This document shows positions 54,070-62,719 of a stretch of 64,000 bases of DNA, in pieces. Position numbers and translations under genes: made by a program. Every line of letters starts with the position of its first letter. The stretch's first letter is position 1. The DNA comes from Streptosporangium canum (GTDB lineage: Bacteria; Actinomycetota; Actinomycetes; Streptosporangiales; Streptosporangiaceae). The notes under the pieces are model-generated. The model was not told the origin of the DNA and did not search any database. It worked only from the letters and a program-made list of their open reading frames with translations. The stretch covers positions 62,001 to 126,000 of the forward strand of contig NZ_FOQY01000003.1 of the NCBI RefSeq assembly GCF_900113865.1. The letters are read 5' to 3'.

Positions 54070-55341
54070 TCAGGCGCCGGCCTGCTCGATCAGGTCGGCG
54101 GCCTTGCGCAGGCCGTCACGGCGGCGGATCTCCTCGCCGGCGGCGGCCAGGCGCTCACGGAGCCCCGCGTCGCCGAGCAGCCTGTCCAGCGCGCCGGTCA
54201 GCTCCTCGTCGGTGAAGGTGTAGGTGGCCAGGCGGACGCCGTAGCCGAGCTCGTGGATCCGCTGCGCGTTGTCGTACTGGTCCCAGAACAGGGGCAGCAG
54301 GATCATCGGCTTGCCGAAGTGCAGCGCCTCGGTGGTGGTGTTGTTGCCGCCGTGCGTGATCACCAGGTCCGCCATGGGGATGATCTTCGTCTGCGGGACG
54401 AACTCGGCTCCCCACATGTTGTCGGCGAGCTTGATCTCCTCGTGCAGCGGGCCCTTGGAGACGATGAAACGGTGCGGGGTGGTGCCGAGCACGTCGATGA
54501 CCCGCTGCATCAGCGAGACGTCCGCCGAGCCGAGCGAGCCGAGCGAGAAGTAGACCAGCGCGCCGTCCCGGTCGGCCAGCGACGCGGGCAGCTCGAAGCC
54601 GCCGTCGGTCTCGCGGACCGAGGAGTCCAGGCGGTGCCAGGAGTCGCCCAGCGGCCGGGCGTCGACGTAGTCGGCGATCTCCGGGAAGACGTAGAGGTTC
54701 AGGTCGCCCTCGTGGATGAAGTCCAGCTCGGGCAGCGGCCGGGCGCCCTGGGCGACGACCCACTCGTTGAAGGCGGTCCAGATCTCGCGGTGGGTCCGGT
54801 CGTACTCGGCGCGGAAGGCGTCCCACTCGGACCGGTCGTCGGCGGGCAGGCCGGAGAAGACCGGGGCGACACCCTCGCCGCGCACCTCCAGCGGGTTGCA
54901 GGAGACGATGCGGACGAACGGCTTGCCGGCCGTGAGCAGCGCCGGGAAGGTGATGACATTGTCCTCGACGATCACATCCGGCTGAACACGCTCGATAATC
55001 GCCTTCAGCTGAGGCTCGCAGTACTTCGCGCCGTCGATGAGCGCGTCCCAGATCGGCTTGGTCACCGTCTCGAGCTGAGCCGAGGTCGACTTACGGTATT
55101 CCGGCGCGGTGTCCCGGATGAAGTCCTTCCAGAACTGTCCCGGGTCCTGCTCCTCTTCGGCCGGCGGCGCGAGATCCACCAAGTCCTCTTCGAATCCGAG
55201 CGCCTCCAATTTTCCCTTCCAGGAGGCTTCAGCTGCGAAGACGACCCGGTGGCCGCGCTTGCGGAGAATGTCACCGACGCCGATGCAGTTGTTCGTCGGC
55301 CCGTAGGCGCTCTCCGGCATGAACAGGATCGTGAGAGACAT
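54070..55341 (-). CDS. GT1-family (MGT-like) glycosyltransferase
   Basis: About 423 residues, GT-B fold. The C-terminal nucleotide-sugar signature reads HGGNNTTTEALHFGKPMILLPLFWDQYDNA, and the N-terminus begins with a Rossmann strand (LTILFMPESAYGPTNNCIGVGD). MGT/UGT-type enzymes glycosylate small molecules such as macrolides. Two adjacent ATGs (55344, 55341); the second has better spacing to ttggagg. It heads a two-gene operon with the dehydrogenase and is divergent from a TetR gene. A sugar-transfer step beside polyamine genes is unusual; the acceptor is unknown. Confidence 0.85.
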   Translation of the reverse strand: MSLTILFMPESAYGPTNNCIGVGDILRKRGHRVVFAAEASWKGKLEALGFEEDLVDLAPPAEEEQDPGQFWKDFIRDTAPEYRKSTSAQLETVTKPIWDALIDGAKYCEPQLKAIIERVQPDVIVEDNVITFPALLTAGKPFVRIVSCNPLEVRGEGVAPVFSGLPADDRSEWDAFRAEYDRTHREIWTAFNEWVVAQGARPLPELDFIHEGDLNLYVFPEIADYVDARPLGDSWHRLDSSVRETDGGFELPASLADRDGALVYFSLGSLGSADVSLMQRVIDVLGTTPHRFIVSKGPLHEEIKLADNMWGAEFVPQTKIIPMADLVITHGGNNTTTEALHFGKPMILLPLFWDQYDNAQRIHELGYGVRLATYTFTDEELTGALDRLLGDAGLRERLAAAGEEIRRRDGLRKAADLIEQAGA

Positions 55342-55371
55342 CATGCCTCCAAGTGAGAGGGAATTCTGGCG

Positions 55372-55399
55372 TTGAAGAATGGTTCAATTCTTAGATCTA
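55372..55399. promoter_or_regulatory. Probable TetR operator region
   Basis: In the 126-bp divergent gap, overlapping palindromes occur in an AT-rich stretch: ttgaa-N6-ttcaa (55372-55387), aagaat-N6-attctt (55375-55392) and tagatcta (55392-55399). They are well placed to control both the TetR gene and the glycosyltransferase operon. Confidence 0.45.
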
Positions 55400-55467
55400 G
55401 CTAAAGCGCCGGAAAGCGGTCACTATGGACCCCGGCACAGAGCGTGGTTTTCGACGAGCGGGGAATT

Positions 55468-56076
55468 ATGACGCGCAAGAGGCGGGCGGATCGTCGCCTG
55501 GATCTCATCGCAGCCGCACACCGGGCGATCATCCGGCACGGCACCGAGGGAGTGCACCTCAACCACGTCGCCGAGGAGGCCGGTCTGACCTCCGGGGCCG
55601 TGCTCTACCACTACCCCAACCTGAGCGAGCTGCTGGTGGACGCCCACCACGCCGGGATGGAACGTTTCTACGAGCAGCGTCTCAAGCGGATCAGCGGCAT
55701 GCGCGACCCCGCCGAGAAGCTCGTCGTGACCATCCGCTCGGGCCTGCCGCACGGGCCGGACGACCCGGACGTGCGGCTGCTCAACGAACTCGGCGGCGCC
55801 GCCGCCCGCAACAGGATGTACGCCCTCCTGCTCACCACGCTCTACGACCGCCAGGTCTCCATGTACCAGAGCGTCCTGGAGACCGGCTCCGCGCTGGGGA
55901 CCTTCACGCTGTCCGGCGACTCCCTGCTCATCGCGCGCAACCTCGTCGCGCTTGAGGATGCGTACGGTTATCGCATAACGGCCCGCCACCCGGTGATCGG
56001 CCCGCAGGAGGCGGCGGAGCTGATCCTGACCTACGCCAGGACCGCCACGAACAACCCGCTCAAGACGTCTCATTGA
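55468..56076 (+). CDS. TetR-family transcriptional regulator
   Basis: 202 residues. The N-terminal helix-turn-helix is HVAEEAGLTSGAVLYHYPNLSELLVDA (about residues 36-62), followed by an all-helical ligand domain. Start ATG 55468 with a gcgggga ribosome site. It is divergent from the glycosyltransferase-dehydrogenase operon and overlaps the 3' end of potA2 by 7 bp tail to tail, so it sits in the middle of the region and may control all of it. Confidence 0.9.
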   Translation: MTRKRRADRRLDLIAAAHRAIIRHGTEGVHLNHVAEEAGLTSGAVLYHYPNLSELLVDAHHAGMERFYEQRLKRISGMRDPAEKLVVTIRSGLPHGPDDPDVRLLNELGGAAARNRMYALLLTTLYDRQVSMYQSVLETGSALGTFTLSGDSLLIARNLVALEDAYGYRITARHPVIGPQEAAELILTYARTATNNPLKTSH

Positions 56077-57527
56077 GGGATCAGCACCCCGTCCTCGGGC
56101 GCCCAGGTGAGGGCGACCGAGGAGCCCGCCTGGACCTGGGTGGCGCCTTGCGTGGCCACCAGGACCGGCACCGGGCGTCCGGCCACGAGGACGGAGATGT
56201 GCGAGATGCCACCGTAGAAGCTGACGTCGGCGACCTCTCCCCGCAGCACCCCCTCCCCGGCCACCGGGTCCACGGCACCCGCCGCGTCCCCAGCGTCCTC
56301 GACGTCCTCAGCCTTCTCAGCGGCTACCGCGTCCTCGGCGCCCTCAGCGGCTACCGCGTCCTCAGCGTCCCCGCCATCCGCCGTACCCTCGACGTCCTCA
56401 GCCTTCTCAGCGGCTGTCACATCCTCAGCGCCCTCAACGTCCTCAGCGCCCTCAGCGGCTACCGCGTCCTCGGCGTCCCCGCCGTCCGCCGCGCTCTCTG
56501 AGGTCTCGGTCTCCGCCACGTCCTCGGCGACCTCGCCGCCCACCGCGCTCTCGGAACTTCCGGTGTCCTCGGTGTCCGCCTCGACCTCGGTGTCCGCCTC
56601 GACCTCGGTGCCCGCCTCCGCCTCGGCCGCCTCGGCTTCCTCGCCGGCGACGGCCGCGCTCTCCCCCTCCGCCGGCCCGTGGCCGAGGCTGATCAGCCTC
56701 AGCCGCTCAGGCCGTACGGCGAGCAGCGCGGACGTGCCCTCTTCCAGGTCGGACAGGCCGGGCAGGACGCCGAGGCCGTCGCTGGACAGACCGTCCGCGC
56801 ACGCCTTGCCCTCGAAGAGGTTGTTGGCGCCCACGAAGTCGGCCACGAACGGCGTGCGCGGCCGCTCGTACAGCGTCACCGGCGCGTCCACCTGCTCCAC
56901 CTTGCCCGCGCTGAAGACCGCGATCCGGTCGGCCAGCGACATGGCCTCCTCCTGGTCGTGGGTGACCACGACGAAGGTGATGCCGACCTCGTTCTGGAGC
57001 CGCTTGAGCTCCAGCTGCATCTCCGCGCGCACCTTCTTGTCCAGCGCGGACAGCGGCTCGTCCAGCAGCAGCAGGCGCGGCCGCTTCACGATCGCACGGG
57101 CCAGCGCGACGCGCTGCCGCTGGCCGCCGGAGAGCTGCTGCGGCTTGCGCTTGGCCATCGCGGCCAGACCGACCTTCTCCAGGACCTCCTCGACCCGCTC
57201 GCGGATCTCGGCCTTGGGCAGCTTCTCCCGCTCCAGGCCGTAGGCGACGTTCTTCGCCACGGTCATGTGCGGGAACAGCGCGTAGGACTGGAACATGAGG
57301 TTGACCGGGCGGCGGTGCGCCGCCTGGCCGAGCAGGTCCTCCCCGTCGAGCGTGACGGTGCCCGAGTCGGGGGCCTCGAACCCGGCCAGGATCCGCAGAA
57401 GGGTGGTCTTGCCGCAGCCGCTGGGGCCCAGCAGCGCGAAGAACTCCCCCTGCCGGATCTCCAGGGAGATCTCCGACAGCGCCGTGACGTCGCCGAACCG
57501 GCGGCTGACACCTGTGATCTGCAGCAT
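56070..57527 (-). CDS. potA: Polyamine ABC transporter ATPase (PotA-like) with acidic insertion in the TOBE region
   Basis: 485 residues against about 350-380 in normal PotA. Walker A GPSGCGKT at 34-41, signature LSGGQ at 132-136, Walker B LLLLDEP at 152-158 and His190 are intact. The C-terminal domain starts normally (VRPERLRLIS, 271-280) and resumes at GVLRGEVADVSFYGGISH (426 onward). In between are about 140 residues of Glu/Asp/Ala/Val-rich low-complexity repeat. ATG 57527 overlaps the potC stop (TAATG). The insertion could affect regulation by substrate or simply loop out. Confidence 0.92.
   Translation of the reverse strand: MLQITGVSRRFGDVTALSEISLEIRQGEFFALLGPSGCGKTTLLRILAGFEAPDSGTVTLDGEDLLGQAAHRRPVNLMFQSYALFPHMTVAKNVAYGLEREKLPKAEIRERVEEVLEKVGLAAMAKRKPQQLSGGQRQRVALARAIVKRPRLLLLDEPLSALDKKVRAEMQLELKRLQNEVGITFVVVTHDQEEAMSLADRIAVFSAGKVEQVDAPVTLYERPRTPFVADFVGANNLFEGKACADGLSSDGLGVLPGLSDLEEGTSALLAVRPERLRLISLGHGPAEGESAAVAGEEAEAAEAEAGTEVEADTEVEADTEDTGSSESAVGGEVAEDVAETETSESAADGGDAEDAVAAEGAEDVEGAEDVTAAEKAEDVEGTADGGDAEDAVAAEGAEDAVAAEKAEDVEDAGDAAGAVDPVAGEGVLRGEVADVSFYGGISHISVLVAGRPVPVLVATQGATQVQAGSSVALTWAPEDGVLIPQ
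56253..56678. repeat. Degenerate coding repeat inserted in potA2
   Basis: Encodes about 140 acidic residues built from short AEDV(A/E)xAE units. A longer repeat is visible: DGGDAEDAVAAEGAED occurs at residues 348-363 and 384-399, a 108-bp period. The whole stretch is strongly strand-biased (minus strand rich in purines). Confidence 0.9.
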
Positions 57528-58309
57528 TAGGACAGCGACTCCGTCAGTCGGGTCATCCGCTGGGCCACGATCACCACGGTGAAGCTCACGGCCAGCAGTA
57601 GTGTCGCCAGCGCGTTGATCTCCGGGGTGACCCCGAAGCGGACCATTGAGTAAATGACGATGGGCAGGGTGGGCGTGGTCGGGGCCGCCGTGAAGAAGGC
57701 GATCACGAACTCGTCGATGGAGAGCGTGAACGCCAGCATGGCGCCCGCCGCGATACCCGGCATGAGCTGGGGCAGCGTGACACGGAGGAACGTGGTGAGG
57801 GGGGTCGCGCCGAGGTCCCTGGACGCCTCCTCCAGGGAGGTGTCGCTGTGGGTGAGCCGGGTGCGGACCACCGCGGTCACGAAGGCCATGCCGAACACCG
57901 TGTGCGCCAGCAGCACCGAATGGAGGCCGAGGGTCATCTTGACCATGGCGTAGAACACCAGCAGGCCGATGGCCAGCACCAGGTCCGGCAGTACGGCCGG
58001 CAGCACGCCGAGCCCGTCCAGCAGCCGCGACTTGGTGTGGCGGGCCAGGCCCACCGCCAGCAGGGTGCCGAGCATGGTGGCCAGCGCCGTGGATCCGGCG
58101 GCCACGATCAGCGTGTTGACCAGGCCCTCCGCGACGGTGGCGTTCCCCGCCAGCTTGCCGTACCACTTCAGGCTGAGGCCGTCGAAGGAGTAGGGCGACT
58201 TGCCGGCGTTGAACGACATGACGACGAGCACCACGATGGGTGTGTACAGGAATACGTAGGTCGCCCAGAAGGGGACGTACAGCAGGCGTGGTTTACGCAC
58301 GGCGGGCAC
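57527..58309 (-). CDS. potC: Polyamine ABC transporter permease (PotC-like)
   Basis: 260 residues, about six membrane helices, with the EAA loop EEASRDLGATPLTTFLRVTLPQLMPGIAAG. N-terminus YVPFWATYVFLYTPIVVLVVMSFNAG is typical PotC/PotI. GTG 58309 lies in the end of potB2 (17-bp overlap); a second GTG at 58300 is possible. Partner of the next permease. Confidence 0.93.
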   Translation of the reverse strand: MPAVRKPRLLYVPFWATYVFLYTPIVVLVVMSFNAGKSPYSFDGLSLKWYGKLAGNATVAEGLVNTLIVAAGSTALATMLGTLLAVGLARHTKSRLLDGLGVLPAVLPDLVLAIGLLVFYAMVKMTLGLHSVLLAHTVFGMAFVTAVVRTRLTHSDTSLEEASRDLGATPLTTFLRVTLPQLMPGIAAGAMLAFTLSIDEFVIAFFTAAPTTPTLPIVIYSMVRFGVTPEINALATLLLAVSFTVVIVAQRMTRLTESLS

Positions 58310-59168
58310 TCCATGCCTGCAGGAGCAGCAGGACGATCAGTACGGCGAGCAGCGCCAGGGTGAGGGCGGAGCCGAACGGCCAGTCACGCGCCTTGAGGAA
58401 CTGGTCCCTGATCAGGTTGCCGACCATGATCGAGCGTCCGCCGCCGAGCAGCTCGGGGATGACGAAGTTGCCGAAGCTCGGCACGAAGACGAACATGCAT
58501 CCGGTGACGACGCCCGGCAGGGTCAGCGGCAGCGTCACCGAGGCGAACGTGCGGGCGGGTCTGGCGCCGAGATTGGCCGAGGCCTCGCGGAGCTGCGGGT
58601 CCAGCTTCTCGATCGCCGCGTACAGCGGGAGCACCATGAGCGGCAGGTAGGAGTAGACCAGGCCGGTGACGATCGTGCCCTGGTTGTAGAGGAACTCGAA
58701 CGGCCCCAGGCCGAGCTTGCCCAGAACCGTGTTGACCAGCCCGGGGCCGCTGAGTAGAACGATCCAGGCGTAGATGCGGATCAGGAAGTTCGTCCAGAAG
58801 GGCATCACGATCGCGATCAGCGCGATCGTCTTCCACCTCGCGGGGAGCTGGGCGATCAGGTAGGCCGTGGGGTAGCCGACCAGCAGGGCGATCAGCGTGG
58901 CGGCCGTGGCCAGCTTCAGCGAGTCGAGCACGACGTCGAGGTAGATGGGGTCGAGCAGCCGGGTGAAGTTCTCCCCGGTCAGCTCGTAGACGACACCGCC
59001 GAACCGTCCCCTGCGGAAGAACGCGTAGCTGATGATCAGCGCCAGCGGGATCAGCATGAGCGCGATCAGGTAGGCCAGGCCGGGACTGAGGAAGGCCAGC
59101 CGTCCGAGCACACGCGACCGGCGCGACCGCTGTTTCGCGGTCGCGCCGGAGACGGTAGAGCTTGTCAC
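58293..59168 (-). CDS. potB: Polyamine ABC transporter permease (PotB-like)
   Basis: 291 residues, about six membrane helices, EAA loop REASANLGARPARTFASVTLPLTLPGVVTG. A basic N-terminus (KQRSRRSRVLGR) precedes helix 1. Starts GTG 59168 overlapping the potD2 stop by 4 nt. Second gene of potD-potB-potC-potA. Confidence 0.93.
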   Translation of the reverse strand: MTSSTVSGATAKQRSRRSRVLGRLAFLSPGLAYLIALMLIPLALIISYAFFRRGRFGGVVYELTGENFTRLLDPIYLDVVLDSLKLATAATLIALLVGYPTAYLIAQLPARWKTIALIAIVMPFWTNFLIRIYAWIVLLSGPGLVNTVLGKLGLGPFEFLYNQGTIVTGLVYSYLPLMVLPLYAAIEKLDPQLREASANLGARPARTFASVTLPLTLPGVVTGCMFVFVPSFGNFVIPELLGGGRSIMVGNLIRDQFLKARDWPFGSALTLALLAVLIVLLLLQAWSARRA

Positions 59169-60292
59169 TTCGCGGCCTGAACCTCGGTGGCCAGGCGGGT
59201 GAACTTGGTGGAGTCCTCACCGAGGTCGATGATCGACTCGCCCTCGAGCAGCTGCGCCGGGCTCATCTGGAGCGGCTTGTTCTTCTCCTTGAGGTCCGCG
59301 GGGAGGGCGTCCATGGCGGCCTTGTTGGGGACCTTGTAGAGGATGTTCTGCGCGGCCCAGCCGTGGATCTCCGGGTCCAGGATGAAGTTGACGAACGCGT
59401 GCGCGGCTTCCTTGTTCTTGGAGGACTTCAGCACGACCATCGTGTCCACCCAGAGGTCGCTGCCCTCCTTCGGCACCACGAACTCGATGTTCTTCTCGCT
59501 GGTCGGGCACCAGCCGTCCCACGCCTCGACCATCACGGCCTCACCGCTGACGAGGCGCTTGCCGAAGTCGACGTCGTCGTAGCGGAGCAGGTTGGGCTTG
59601 GCCTCGATCAGCTTCGCCTTGATCTTGGCCAGATCCTCGTCGCTCTTGGTGTTGACCGACAGGCCGAGCGCCTTGACGGCGGGCAGGGCCAGCCAGCGCT
59701 CGGTGGTCATCATGGTGACCTTCTTCTTCGCATCGGCCGGCGGGTTGAGGATGTCGTTCCAGCTCGTCGGCGCCGTCTTCACCAGGTCGGTGCGGTAGCA
59801 GATGCCGGTGGTGCCCCAGGTGTAGGGGACGGAGAAGACGTTGCCCTTGTCGTAGGAGAGCTCCTTGGCCTCGGGGTAGAGGTTGGCCAGGTTGGGGATG
59901 AGCTCGGGGTGGAGCGGCTCCAGCAGCCCGGCCTCGTTGAGGGCCTGGGCGTACTGGCCGGAGACGAAGGCGACGTCGAGGCCGGTGTCGGCCCCGGTGG
60001 TCAGCTTGCCCATGATGATCTCGTTGGTGTCGTGCAGGGTGACCTTGAGCTCGGTCTTGAGTTTGTCCTTTACCCTCTTGGGCAGGTCTTCAGGGGTGTA
60101 ACCCGGCCAGACCGAAATGGTGAGGCTCTGCTTGGACAGGTCCATGTTCGGGTCGAGCTGGGCGGACGAGGCGCTCGCGGCGGGCGCGGCGGCGGTGTCC
60201 GTGGACCCTCCGCCACAGGCCGAGACGGCGAGAGCGAGACCGGCGACCAAGGCGGCGGCCGGAAGACGACGGGTGTACCGGGCACGGGACAC
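59165..60292 (-). CDS. potD: Polyamine ABC transporter substrate-binding lipoprotein (PotD-like), copy 2
   Basis: 375 residues from GTG 60292, which has a gaaggag ribosome site; a longer frame begins at 60316. Sec-type signal with lipobox VSAC followed by GGG. Binding-protein features: ISVWPGYTPEDLP, DVAFVSGQYAQ, VPYTWGTTGICYRTD, and VMVEAWDGW, where aromatic and acidic residues would hold the amine. Unlike copy 1 it has no twin-arginine motif. First gene of the operon, divergent from the kinase gene. Confidence 0.92.
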   Translation of the reverse strand: MSRARYTRRLPAAALVAGLALAVSACGGGSTDTAAAPAASASSAQLDPNMDLSKQSLTISVWPGYTPEDLPKRVKDKLKTELKVTLHDTNEIIMGKLTTGADTGLDVAFVSGQYAQALNEAGLLEPLHPELIPNLANLYPEAKELSYDKGNVFSVPYTWGTTGICYRTDLVKTAPTSWNDILNPPADAKKKVTMMTTERWLALPAVKALGLSVNTKSDEDLAKIKAKLIEAKPNLLRYDDVDFGKRLVSGEAVMVEAWDGWCPTSEKNIEFVVPKEGSDLWVDTMVVLKSSKNKEAAHAFVNFILDPEIHGWAAQNILYKVPNKAAMDALPADLKEKNKPLQMSPAQLLEGESIIDLGEDSTKFTRLATEVQAAK

Positions 60293-60375
60293 GACCGCTA
60301 CTCCTTCAAATTTCAAGTGTAATTAGGGTAGACCGGCCGTTACGGACACGGCAGACCGAAACAGGAGTGTTGCAG

Positions 60376-60395
60376 CCAAGAATAACTTGGGCAAG
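60376..60395. promoter_or_regulatory. Palindromic element in the potD2/kinase divergent region
   Basis: ccaag-N5-cttgg (60376-60390) overlaps cttgggcaag (60386-60395), in the only AT-rich part of the intergenic region. A candidate operator shared by the divergent genes. Its position argues that the kinase starts downstream of it. Confidence 0.35.
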
Positions 60396-60471
60396 ACTTT
60401 GCCGGACATCACCCCTGGGAAGTTTGGTCTGTTTGTTGAATCCACCTTCAATATGGGATCGGCTCGACACC

Positions 60472-61590
60472 GTGCCGCACGCCGGCGACGGACGGACCGG
60501 CGAGTTCCTCGCTGCCCTGAACTGCGAGGTCTCCAGCCCGTTCACGGTCCGCCGGTTCCACCCGCTGCCAGACCCGTCGGCTCCCGGTTTTTCAATCGAC
60601 GTTCAACTGTTACCGGCTGACAGCGCTCCCACGGCCACCGAACGCGGCTTCGACGTGGACCAGACCAACCACTCGGTCGTCGTCGGCGAGAGCGTGGTCG
60701 TCAAGTGGCTCACCCCACCGGCGCCGCTCCCCCAGCCGACCCCGGACATGTTCGCCCACCTGACCTCGGTCGGCTTCACCGCGACCGCCACGCCGTACGC
60801 GGCCGTCTCCCGCCGCGGGGACGACGGCGTCGAACTGCTGCTCGCCCTGGTCACCGCCTACCTTCCCGACGCCAGGGACGGCTGGGAGTGGTGCGTGGAC
60901 GAGGCCGTCTCCGGCGGCACGGAGTTCGCCGCCGACCTGGGCGTCCTGGCCGCCGACCTGCACGCCGCGATGGCCACCCCGTCCGCGACCTTCCCCGACC
61001 CCGTACGGCGGGCGCCCGCCCCGAAGACGGGGGCGACCGCCTGGTCCGTCCGCGCCGGAGCGGCCCTGGAGGAGGCGCTCGCGCTGACCGGCGGCGAGGA
61101 CGGCGACTGGCTGGCCGCGCACGCCGACGCGCTCCGCGCCGAGCTGGCCCCCCTGGCCTGGGCGGACGCCACCCCGGTGATCCGCATCCACGGCGACCTG
61201 CACGTGGGCCAGACGCTCCGCTGGCGGGACGGCTACGCGGTGATCGACTTCGACGGCAATCCGACGGTCACCGGCGGCGACCCCTTCCAGCCCGCCGCCC
61301 GCGACCTCGCCCAGCTCATCACCAGCCTGGAGCACGTCGGCCAGGTCGCCGTCAAACGCCGCGACGCCCACCCCCTCGTGATCGCCGCGTGGGCCGTCGC
61401 CGCCCGCGAGGCGCTGGAGTCCGCCTACCTCGCCCGCCTCGCCGAACACGGCCACACCGACCTGCTGGACCGTTCCCTGCTGCGCCCCTTCGAGATCGAG
61501 CAGGAGTGCAGGGAGCTCATCTACGCCGCCCGCCACCTGCCCCGCTGGCGCTACGCCCCCATGGGCGTCCTACGGTCCTGGTACCGATAG
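60472..61590 (+). CDS. Glucosamine-kinase-like (maltokinase-fold) phosphotransferase
   Basis: About 372 residues, eukaryotic-kinase-like fold shared by maltokinase and aminoglycoside phosphotransferases. Seen: VDQTNHSVVVGESVVVKW (nucleotide-binding region), TAYLPDARDGWEWCVDE, the catalytic loop IHGDLHVGQ and the metal-binding AVIDFDGNP. From memory this matches actinobacterial glucosamine kinases described in Streptacidiphilus; that is established-knowledge recall, not a search. The start is uncertain (GTG 60472, TTG 60436 or GTG 60367). Followed by a SIS-domain gene 115 bp downstream. Likely makes glucosamine-6-phosphate; maltose or another sugar is the alternative. Confidence 0.75.
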   Translation: MPHAGDGRTGEFLAALNCEVSSPFTVRRFHPLPDPSAPGFSIDVQLLPADSAPTATERGFDVDQTNHSVVVGESVVVKWLTPPAPLPQPTPDMFAHLTSVGFTATATPYAAVSRRGDDGVELLLALVTAYLPDARDGWEWCVDEAVSGGTEFAADLGVLAADLHAAMATPSATFPDPVRRAPAPKTGATAWSVRAGAALEEALALTGGEDGDWLAAHADALRAELAPLAWADATPVIRIHGDLHVGQTLRWRDGYAVIDFDGNPTVTGGDPFQPAARDLAQLITSLEHVGQVAVKRRDAHPLVIAAWAVAAREALESAYLARLAEHGHTDLLDRSLLRPFEIEQECRELIYAARHLPRWRYAPMGVLRSWYR

Positions 61591-61705
61591 ACAGGCCCCC
61601 TCCGGCAGCCGTGACCGCACCGGACATCGGGTCCGGACCCGATGTCCGGCCCCCGTGCCGGCCGGCGGAACCCGGGCGCCGGCCGACTGACCCCAAGGAG
61701 AAAAA

Positions 61706-62674
61706 GTGAACCCCGAGCTGTACCTCGCCGATCTGGAGGCCAAGCCCGCCGCGCTGGCCGATCTGGCGAGCGCCCTGGAGACCGGCGACCCGTTCGAGGG
61801 GCTCCCGACCGGGATCCGGCGGGTGCTCTTCCTCGGCATGGGCAGCTCCCGGTACGCCGCCGGGGTCGCCGCGCTGCGCCTGCGGTCCGTGGGCGTCGAC
61901 GCGGTCGCCGAATACGCCTCGGCCTCCGTCTCCTACCCGGCCACCCCGGACACCCTGGTCGTCGCGGTCTCGGCCACCGGCGGCAGCAGGGAGACCCTCG
62001 ACGCGGTCGCCCGCTACCGCGGCCGGTCGCCCGTCCTGGCGATGACCAACAGGCCGGGCTCGGCGATCACCGAGGGCGCCGACCTGGTGGTGCCGATGGT
62101 CGCGGGCGAGGAGCGCGGCGGCGTGTCCTGCCGGACCTTCCAGCACACCCTCGGCCTGCTCCTGGCCCTGCAGAACCACCTCACCGGCGCGTCCGGCGCC
62201 GGGGCGGATGTGCCCGGCCTGCTCCGCCGTACGGCCGAGGCCACCGCCGACCTGCTGGATCGCCGGGGCCGGTGGCTGGACCCGGCGATGACCCTGCTCG
62301 ACGGCCCGGCCGGGGTCTACACGATCGCCCCGGCCGAGCGGCTGTCCTCGGCCGAGCAGTCGGCCCTGATGTTCCGGGAGGGCCCCCGCCGCGCCGCCGA
62401 CGCCTGCGAGACCGGCGACTGGTCCCACGTGGACGTCTACCTCACCAAGACCCTCGACTACCGCGCCGTCATGTTCCCCGGCTCCCGCTACGACGACCAG
62501 GCCATGGACTGGATCCGCCGGCGCGGCTCCACCGTGCTCACCGTCGGCGGCGAACTGCCGGACGCCAGGGCCTCCGTCCGCTACCTCCACGACGACGACG
62601 CCGACGTCGCCCTGCTCACCGAGACCCTGGTGGCGGAGCTGGTCGCCGCCCACTGGTGGCTGGCCCAGCGCTGA
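61706..62674 (+). CDS. SIS-domain sugar isomerase/deaminase-like protein
   Basis: 322 residues with two SIS halves. The phosphosugar-binding Ser-rich loops are GMGSSRYAAG (about 46-55) and SATGGSRET (about 92-100), resembling the isomerase half of GlmS and AgaS/FrlB deglycases. GTG 61706 has an aaggag ribosome site. The second half is less typical (EGPRRAADACETGDWSHVD). With the kinase upstream it would fit conversion of an aminosugar-6-phosphate to fructose-6-phosphate and ammonia, or a related deglycation. Confidence 0.82.
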   Translation: MNPELYLADLEAKPAALADLASALETGDPFEGLPTGIRRVLFLGMGSSRYAAGVAALRLRSVGVDAVAEYASASVSYPATPDTLVVAVSATGGSRETLDAVARYRGRSPVLAMTNRPGSAITEGADLVVPMVAGEERGGVSCRTFQHTLGLLLALQNHLTGASGAGADVPGLLRRTAEATADLLDRRGRWLDPAMTLLDGPAGVYTIAPAERLSSAEQSALMFREGPRRAADACETGDWSHVDVYLTKTLDYRAVMFPGSRYDDQAMDWIRRRGSTVLTVGGELPDARASVRYLHDDDADVALLTETLVAELVAAHWWLAQR

Positions 62675-62719
62675 CCCCGCCCCCTCCCGGAGCCCGTACG
62701 GCCGCCGGCCGCGCCGCGG

